From Nipponacmea schrenckii (taxonomy: Eukaryota > Mollusca > Gastropoda > Lottiidae), in assembly GCA_030562195.1 (NCBI GenBank), contig CM060203.1, positions 4,912,208 to 4,976,207 on the forward strand: a stretch of DNA of 64,000 nt, written 5' to 3'. The notes under the pieces are model-generated. The model was not told where the DNA came from and did not search any database. It saw only the letters and a list, made by a program, of their open reading frames with translations. Shown here one piece after another: positions 57,130 to 64,000 of the stretch. The first letter of the stretch is position 1. Each line of letters opens with the position of its first letter. A program made the position numbers and the translations under genes.

Positions 57130-57970
57130 CTACTTAGTCAGATGTGATACGTTCACTCCGTCTGTTGTGATAAGTTAACTCCGTCAGATGTGATAAGTTA
57201 ACTCTGTTACTTGTGATAAGTTTACCCAGTCAGTTGTGATAAGTTAACTTAGTCAGATGTGATAAGTTAACTCTGTCAGATGTGGTAAGTTAACTCAGTC
57301 AGTTGTGATAAGCGAACTCAAATCAGTCAGTTGTGATAAGTGAATTTAGTCAGTTGTTAAAAGTTAACTCTGTTAGTTGTGATAGGTTAACTCCGTCAGT
57401 TGTGATAAGTAAACTCTGTCAGTTGTGATAGGTTAAATCAGTCAGTTGTGATAAGTTAACTCTGTTATTTGAGCTAAGTTAACCCAGTCAGTTGTGATAA
57501 GTTGACTTAGTCAGATGTGATAAGTTAACTCTGTCAGTAGTGATAAGTTTACTCCGCCAGTTGTGATATGTTAACTCAGTCAGTTGAAATAAGATAACCC
57601 AGTCAGTAGTGATAAGTTTACTCTGTCAGTTGTGATAGATTAACTCAGTCAGTTGTGATAAGTTAACTAAATCAGTTGTGATCAGCTAACTCAACTCAGT
57701 CAGTTGTGATAAGTTAACGTAGTCAGTTGTGAAAAGTTAACTCTGTTAGTTGTGATAGGTTAACTCCGTCAGTGGTGATAAGTTAACTTAGTCAGTTGTG
57801 ATAAGTTTACTCAGTAAGTTGTGATAAGTTACCTCTGCAAGATGTGATAGGTTAACTCCGTCAGTTGTGATAAGTTAACTTATTCAGTTGTGATAAGTTA
57901 ACCGTGTCGGTTACGATAAGTCAACTCAGTCAGTTGTGATAAGTTACCTCTGTCAGTTGTGATAAGCTAC
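57130..57970. repeat. 23-bp minisatellite, about 35 copies
   Basis: Imperfect units of GTTGTGATAAGTTAACTC plus an AGTCA or TGTCA ending. The TTAACT/AGTTAA portion is close to a palindrome. Occasional units carry extra bases. Confidence 0.95.
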
Positions 57971-59712
57971 TCATTTCTACTATATACTCGTCATTTTCTA
58001 GTCGACCCACCTGTAAATGGGTAGCCTACAGACTAATGCCAAGAATCATTTCTCGTTCCTCCTTGTTTCTTTTTTGAGGTCATGATTTCTTCACCCCCTT
58101 ACCCTACATATAAAAAACGCGGCGTTCTACTGACATAAAAACCTACTAAGTTTAGTCTTTCTGTCTTTATTTACGGCCCGCGGGATAAAATATGAGAAAG
58201 TAAATAAAGAATAAAATTGCCAGGCTGCATGAAAAAATTCTCAAATGAATAGATAAATAAATAACTGATACAAATCACACGCCTGGTCCACATTTCAAAG
58301 ACGTTTAACGTGCACGTATTTTTTTTATAGTAGACTTAGTTAAAGGAATACAATCGTCTAATTATCTACCAACGTTTTATTACCCAATTGGAGGTAAGAA
58401 GGTAAACAGTGTAGCAATGGGGACAACTCAACTGATTTCAGAGGAATAACCGGCAACAACAAGATATTATATAACCATAATATAACAAAATAAATTGAGA
58501 TATTCTTCGTTTTGTTTTTAATAACAACCGTTACTGTTATCTGTTACAAGTTGATATTAATATTATAGCATTAAATACATTGTCGTTTTTGTTAACTTCC
58601 GGTTGGACAAGTTAGCCATATTTTGGACAGTAGGCTAATTGAAAATCAAAGGGACTTATAAAATAATTGTAAAATGTTTTAAATCTTTTAAGAATTTTAA
58701 TGAGCGAATAATCTACTGCCTTCGATGGCTTCATTTACAAGTAAAATTAATACTGGACGAAGAAACTAGCAGTTATGATGCGAACCTTAAACATGGTTGT
58801 CTGGAATCAACCACGGTGATTATGTAAAGGTTACCGAGACCACTCTCTGACAGGTTTTGCCTTTAATACAAAAACTACAAGATTTGTTTTATATGGGTTA
58901 ATAAATAGATAGGGTGGAAATCCGCAATAACTTCATTATTTTTCTGCTTAAGAAAATATTGAAAGATCGGATTTCACTGATTCATTTCGCTTGAATCAAG
59001 TTAGTGAAAAGCGTGGGTGGATGTCAACAATCCAATCTGACTCCACATTTTATGGCATGTTTTAACATGGAAATTAGCGTCTGGATAAACATAAATGGAG
59101 CTGGCTATAGATAGTCAATATTTTAACTGATTTACGTATCAATGTGTCAATACGCTTAGCATAGATTTATTAAGAGACACACTGCCCACCACTGCCTTTA
59201 ATAACCTCGAGTACTTCAAGCCACAATGTGCACGATCCGGATCTAACCTTTATCATAAGCAACATCAATATAAGGGTCAAATCCAGCAGATATCTACAAT
59301 AAGGTTCTTGACTAAAAAGATAATATATTAACCTCCATCGACGACCCATGCTACATATAACTTATTTCTTGACCCCTTTTCGATTTTTTAAGTTGTTTGC
59401 CCTAAGCAGAAATGATTGGTCCATTGACCTTATCGCTTAGACTGTCGATATATTGTGTTGAAACAAAGATAAAGAAACCAAATGAAAATTCGCAAATTTC
59501 GAGAAAAAAAAAACAGAGTTTACGAATTTCGAGACTGCTGAAAAGACAACTTCCGGTTTGTCTTTAACCGAGTGAAATTCTGCCAAGACCAAAGTATTAA
59601 CCTCCTTTTTTTATATTAAACCAGGTGAGAATTCTTTAAGGTGCACAATCTGAAGGTGTCGAATTTGAACTAGAAGATGCCTTACCATATCAGTCCTCTC
59701 CAGTCTGCACCA
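57971..59712. other. No gene recognised; SINE-like scrap at 58005-58046
   Basis: Apart from the scrap of the 200-bp SINE-like family, no repeat is recognised. The frame at 58639-58827 has no domain. Confidence 0.35.
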
Positions 59713-60060
59713 GTGAAGCCGCGGTGGTTCAGTTTGTAAGAAGCCTGTTCGCTTTACTGAAGGTTAACCATAGTCAATCTTGGGTCGAGATGAACTTTCT
59801 AATTTCTCAACACAGTTTTCACCCTGTCAGTGATGCAGGTCGAAGGGACTTGTATGGGGAACGCTTCTAGACGTTTAGATTCGTCAATAAAGCACGGCCC
59901 ATGTGCTACAGGCTGTGCTCACTAAATAAACGTGTACAATTGGAAATCGTAAAAAAGAGTATGTTAATGTCGCTCTCATTGCAAAATTTCCTCATTGTAC
60001 GTCTTCGTTAGCCCATTAGGTGCAGAAGAGTTGGACGTAAAACTCCATTCATTTAATATC
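59713..60060 (+). mobile_element. Diverged full-length copy of the tRNA-derived SINE
   Basis: Same order of blocks as 7604-7967: GAAGCCGCGGTGGTTCAG head, GTCGAGATGAACTTTC, GTGATGCAGGTCGAAGGGAC, GTGCTACAGGCTGTGC and the terminal GACGTAAAACTCCATTC. It is considerably mutated and no target-site duplication is evident, so it is older. Confidence 0.85.
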
Positions 60061-60441
60061 ATTTTTCTATCTACATCACTGATAGTGATTTCATCATTAT
60101 CGGGGCTAAGATTGAACCTTTTAAGTCTCTAAGCAACCGTTTATCTCACTGAATCACCAGCTACTTACAACGATCGGAATTCTAAAGTAGAATACTTCTT
60201 GTTTGCTGTAAAATATGACGAATTTATTCCCGGAAGTAAATTTGACCTTTAGTAAAACAATGACTTACTACATTTAAATAATGAGTTATTTGAGACATTA
60301 AAGATGACTGTTATGCCAAAAAATCAAATAAGAAATAACATTGATAGTTTATCTGGCCTGAAGAGGTTAATAATTTCAAGCTAATTTATTGTATGAAATG
60401 TCAATTCAAAACTGATGTTCCGACAGCAATATTCTTAATAT

Positions 60442-60941
60442 AAGGTGGGGTAGTTTCACAAACTGACATACTGTACTAATAATAGACTCTTTATTTTACA
60501 TAGGTCAGAATAAGACCGAATACACATGGACATGGTCCTGTCTCACATTCAGCCCATGGGGCAATACATTTAAAAAAAAAGCGAAAATACACAATACTTC
60601 AATATACAATTCGTCATTGGGCTTATCTCAGAGGTTCGAAGTAAACTCACTAATCTTAACACATAAATACTTTACCGTAGAGAGAAGCGATTTCGACATT
60701 AGAAATAAAGGAAACAAAGGTTAATTTTGCCAGTACAGCGACACCGTGTGCCAGATGCATTTGTTACGTACAAGCCTGTTTCGCCCAAAGCATTACTTTC
60801 TTCACTCTTTCTTTTTCCCTTTTTCGTACAAGACAATGTCATATAGGATAAGTCCAAACCTATATCCAAGGAAATCCGGTTGAAAATACCTACGGTAAGT
60901 TTAAACAAACATTAAAGAAATTTGTAGAATTACCCCACCTT
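60442..60941. mobile_element. Probable MITE, 500 bp, 11-bp terminal inverted repeats
   Basis: AAGGTGGGGTA at 60442-60452 is exactly inverted at 60931-60941, and TTAA lies just outside or at both ends. A minus-strand 69-codon frame at 60699-60908 lies inside and has no recognised domain. No second copy is in the window, so assignment rests on the termini alone. Confidence 0.45.
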
Positions 60942-62945
60942 TTTTAATGACCAATAACATGATTTATATCAAAATTGTGTCTACTTCCTTGTTTATAAGT
61001 TGCTATTTGTCTGAAAACCTCGACAGATCGATTGAAAGAAAATTGAATTCTATTCGTACAGTCTAGAAATCATTCGTAAATCATCGTTTTTAATAAGTTA
61101 GGATTTATTGAATAAAGATAAAATATCAGATTTATAGCAACACGTAACGATGAGTTTCTTGACCATATAGACTATACAGTACAAATCAATATGGAGCTAC
61201 ATTTATATTTTTACGGTTAAGAAAATGGACACAGCATGTGCAAACATAAGAAACCTGAAACTAATTTGGGGTGCAGTTGCTTGGGCTGATCTGTAAAAGA
61301 TCAATACATGTACTTTAAGCGTTGGACCCAGTGACCTCTGGAGACTTTCGTTTAGAGTTCACTTCCGCACGCTTTTGGACAGTGGTCACAATCAATTCCA
61401 ATTTACATCACTCAACATACAAATTATGTCGACTTCAATCTACTATAATGTATAATTTTTATACGTAAACAAACGTTTTTTCCTTAAACTTTAAAATACG
61501 TGAATTGAAAGGTCATTATAGGGCCAGTTAACCTTTGTCGTTTTTCAACGATCTTGGGCCCATTATTCAATGTCGGTATGGGGCAAAGTTATTTTGAATT
61601 AAAAATATGTGGCATACTCTACATACACCATACAATTGCCATTTGTAACAATTTTTGTCAGTAATTCTTGAATATCATCAAGAAATAAATACATGTATAG
61701 ATGTCTTTATACAATAACGAGCATGGAATATGTTTAAGGGTGTCAACCTTTAAATTCTTTCAGTGTCGGAATCATTGAAGGTACAAGGGTTGGGATTGTT
61801 CGAAAAAAAGACAACGTATTCCTTCTTTATTTCTAAACAATCAATTCATAATTCATTCACAAGAACATTAATTTTATATAAAATATACCTAGAACAAAGA
61901 GAAATTGATCAATTCACGATCGTTACACGATTCTGTCCTAAATATATGTTAAAGGGTATCAAATCACTTCTATTTTTCTAAAATGTATTTAAAGATCACC
62001 CTGTCAACTGTTTCACGGAAGGCTTGCGCTTCCTCAGAAGTTCAAAATTGCGAATCTCAACTTTGGCGTTTGATTCCCACAGTCGTAATCACCTGTTTTT
62101 GTTGGTCGCCTATTTGAACCCACAGTCTTTACAAGTCTGGTGCCTTCACTTAATCCCTTTATCATAAAGATTTATTGAGGAAAAGTAAATCTAAATAAAT
62201 GTTCTTCCTCAATACAATACAGAGACATTTGTCAAACGAATTCCATTGTGATATTTACAAAGCCCTCAAAAGAAATTAATCATATTAATCATAGCAAATC
62301 TTTAATGAGTTCAGTGATATTTAGAATGTAGAAGCTATCAATGACATCAATCTAATTTTCATGGGAACGTGGGAACGAAACGTTGCACAGAATATCTTGT
62401 ACGGCATATTCCAATCGTTGTGATTCGCTGCTAACGCCTATAATGTGTATAATTAAACTTCAATAATATGCTGTATGGGAAGTAACTCCACTTGTAGGTA
62501 CAGTGCATCATGTTAATAAAACAAAAAGTTAGAAAAAGCCAGGCATTTGTCGGACAATATTGTCGGATAGACGTTATATTTGGGGTCCGATGAAACACAT
62601 GTGACGGTTTATAAGTCTGATGAAACACTCCTTTTCGATTATGTTTCGAAACCTCAAAGTCGGAAAGTTTGGAACTCTTGTAAAACCTTCGTTCCACCGG
62701 GTTTTACAATAGGACCGCTTTCTTCCTTTTCGGTTTTACAAATCCAACCATAACCTCGTAGTCGTGTTTTATCTCTTATTAAAAAACTTTTCCATGTGGA
62801 ACTGTCCAATTAACACTTTATTGGACCCCCTATCAATCCCCAGTGTGAATGGTTAAATCCTCAGACCTACATGGCTTCACCCTTCTCGCTGTTTAATTTA
62901 AGAACTACTAGGGTGATTACACAGAGTACGAAACAATCCCACACG
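60942..62945. other. No gene recognised
   Basis: AT-rich with short frames (61763-61981 plus, 62431-62697 minus) lacking domains or splice context. Confidence 0.35.
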
Positions 62946-62949
62946 AACA

Positions 62950-63480
62950 CGCGCGACAATAGCCCCGTTTACGCTAGCTAGGTCGTTATGAAGTGTTCTC
63001 GATCCGGACAGGCCGTGATAAAATCACAAATTTACCCCAACAATATAGCAAGCGTGTCGAGAACGGTTCCAAAATATAAATGTAAACGGTTGACTGCTCA
63101 TTAACGCGTTCTAATGGAAAACTTCATCAAAGAGATTAATGTAGACGTCCATGTAACCCGGATGAATAAAAAATGGCTGCTGGTGATGATAAAAAAAATC
63201 CGCGGGAAAAGATGAAGGTCGGTCTCAGCGCACGCGCAGAAATCTGTTCTCGGCACTCTCGTGTTTACAATACAATTTATCGAGTCTGCTCTGAGATCTG
63301 TTCCGAGACCACATCTTTGAGGTGGGCCATAATGGGAACCGTTCTGAGAATGCTGGACAAATTGTTGTTGTGTAAATGCTAAGCGTGCAGAAAACGGATT
63401 ACTGCGCGTGGGCATTGACAGGACTTCACCTTTTCTCGCAGATTTTGATAGAGCCATTATTTACATTATACAAAATTAAC
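62950..63480 (-). mobile_element. Diverged relative of the element nested at 16712-17413
   Basis: The stretch 63260-63380 reads like the reverse complement of 16750-16885, sharing a GTTTACA-TTATCGA block, GAGGTGGG, and AATGGGAACCGTTCT against AATTGGAACGGCTCT. CCCCGTTTACG near 62963 resembles the other terminus. Overlapping frames at 63101-63457 and 63173-63382 are inside it. Its edges are uncertain. Confidence 0.45.
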
Positions 63481-64000
63481 CAAAGCATTTATGATCGCGA
63501 CAGTTTTTGAGGCCTGATGAAAATAGATTGAAGTTCGATCGCACAGTTGTGAGTGTCGGTTACCGGCAGTAGCCCAACTTTCCTCACCATCAGTTCTCAC
63601 TCGTGAAAACAGAGCATCGTTCAACCCAATTACTCACAGAAAACCAAGGAGTGACCAACCCTCAAACTGTCGACTGTATATATGACCTGCGGATACCATT
63701 CTATGTTCTGAGATCACAACTCGTTCTCTCAGAACGATTTTTTGGTGAAATGATTCTACTGACGCCTAAAACTTAAAGCCGTTCGTGCAGCGTCAATGCG
63801 TATGTAATAGTATACGATCAATGGAGGCAAGCCCTATCAAAACTGAAAAAAAAAAAAAAGAAATATGAAAGGTTACAGATCTTTCTGGTCCTGGTACCCC
63901 CTCTTTGATCATCATAATTCCGTTTTATCTGAACTTTAAATCTGCCTTTTTTTCTGAACAATCATAGAAGGAATAATTAAGGGGCTGTTTCTTACTAATA
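63481..64000. other. No gene recognised
   Basis: Window end. A poly-A tract is at about 63845-63860. No repeat or frame supported. Confidence 0.35.

Noticed and set aside
63101..63457. 118-codon minus-strand ORF and its 69-codon plus-strand overlap
   Set aside because: They overlap each other within a repeat related to the element at 16712 and show no recognisable domain.

Overview
The window reads as AT-rich nuclear DNA of an invertebrate animal. Genes are split by GT-AG introns, spacing is wide, and retrotransposons, short DNA transposons and minisatellites are abundant. A divergent activin-like ligand, DIRS-like and CR1/Jockey-like retroelements and a roughly 160-bp tandem repeat would suit a lophotrochozoan, perhaps a gastropod mollusc. 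The species assignment is inference.

Two spliced protein genes can be supported. The first, on the + strand, encodes a 387-residue TGF-beta superfamily precursor closest to activin/inhibin beta. Its coding exons lie at 25300-25585 and 39997-40874, separated by a 14.4-kb phase-1 intron. The second is a compact five-exon gene at 52071-53712 encoding 149 residues of no family I recognise. Its five exons keep one open frame across four introns (phase 2, then phase 1 three times). A possible third gene at 2864-3073 would make a small secreted four-cysteine peptide, but its initiator reads TTG. A possible minus-strand terminal exon lies at 31381-31599.

Layout: 1-4.4 kb holds the peptide ORF and a 5'-truncated SINE. 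4.4-5.9 kb is a minisatellite with 183-bp higher-order structure. 7.6-8.0 kb is a full tRNA-derived SINE. 11.0-11.8 kb is a 31-bp minisatellite. 16.25-17.65 kb is a Mutator-like foldback element with a second element nested in it. 18.9-19.7 kb holds a MITE and a SINE-like repeat, and 22.5-23.1 kb a 52-bp minisatellite. 25.3-40.9 kb is the activin-like gene; its intron carries a 26-bp minisatellite broken up by a LINE, a segment ending in a long hairpin, and a hAT-like element that itself carries a MITE, followed by a 160-bp-repeat array bounded by short inverted termini. 47.4-51.0 kb is a decayed DIRS-like element split by a LINE on the other strand. 52.1-53.7 kb is the five-exon gene. 54.5-55.7 kb is an LTR with a broken gag. 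57.1-58.0 kb is a 23-bp minisatellite. The last 4 kb hold a SINE, a MITE and a diverged relative of the element nested at 16.7 kb.

No operons, CRISPR arrays, rRNA genes or convincing tRNA genes were seen. Most ORFs of 60-120 codons are chance openings in AT-rich DNA or lie inside repeats. The genes show no shared pathway.
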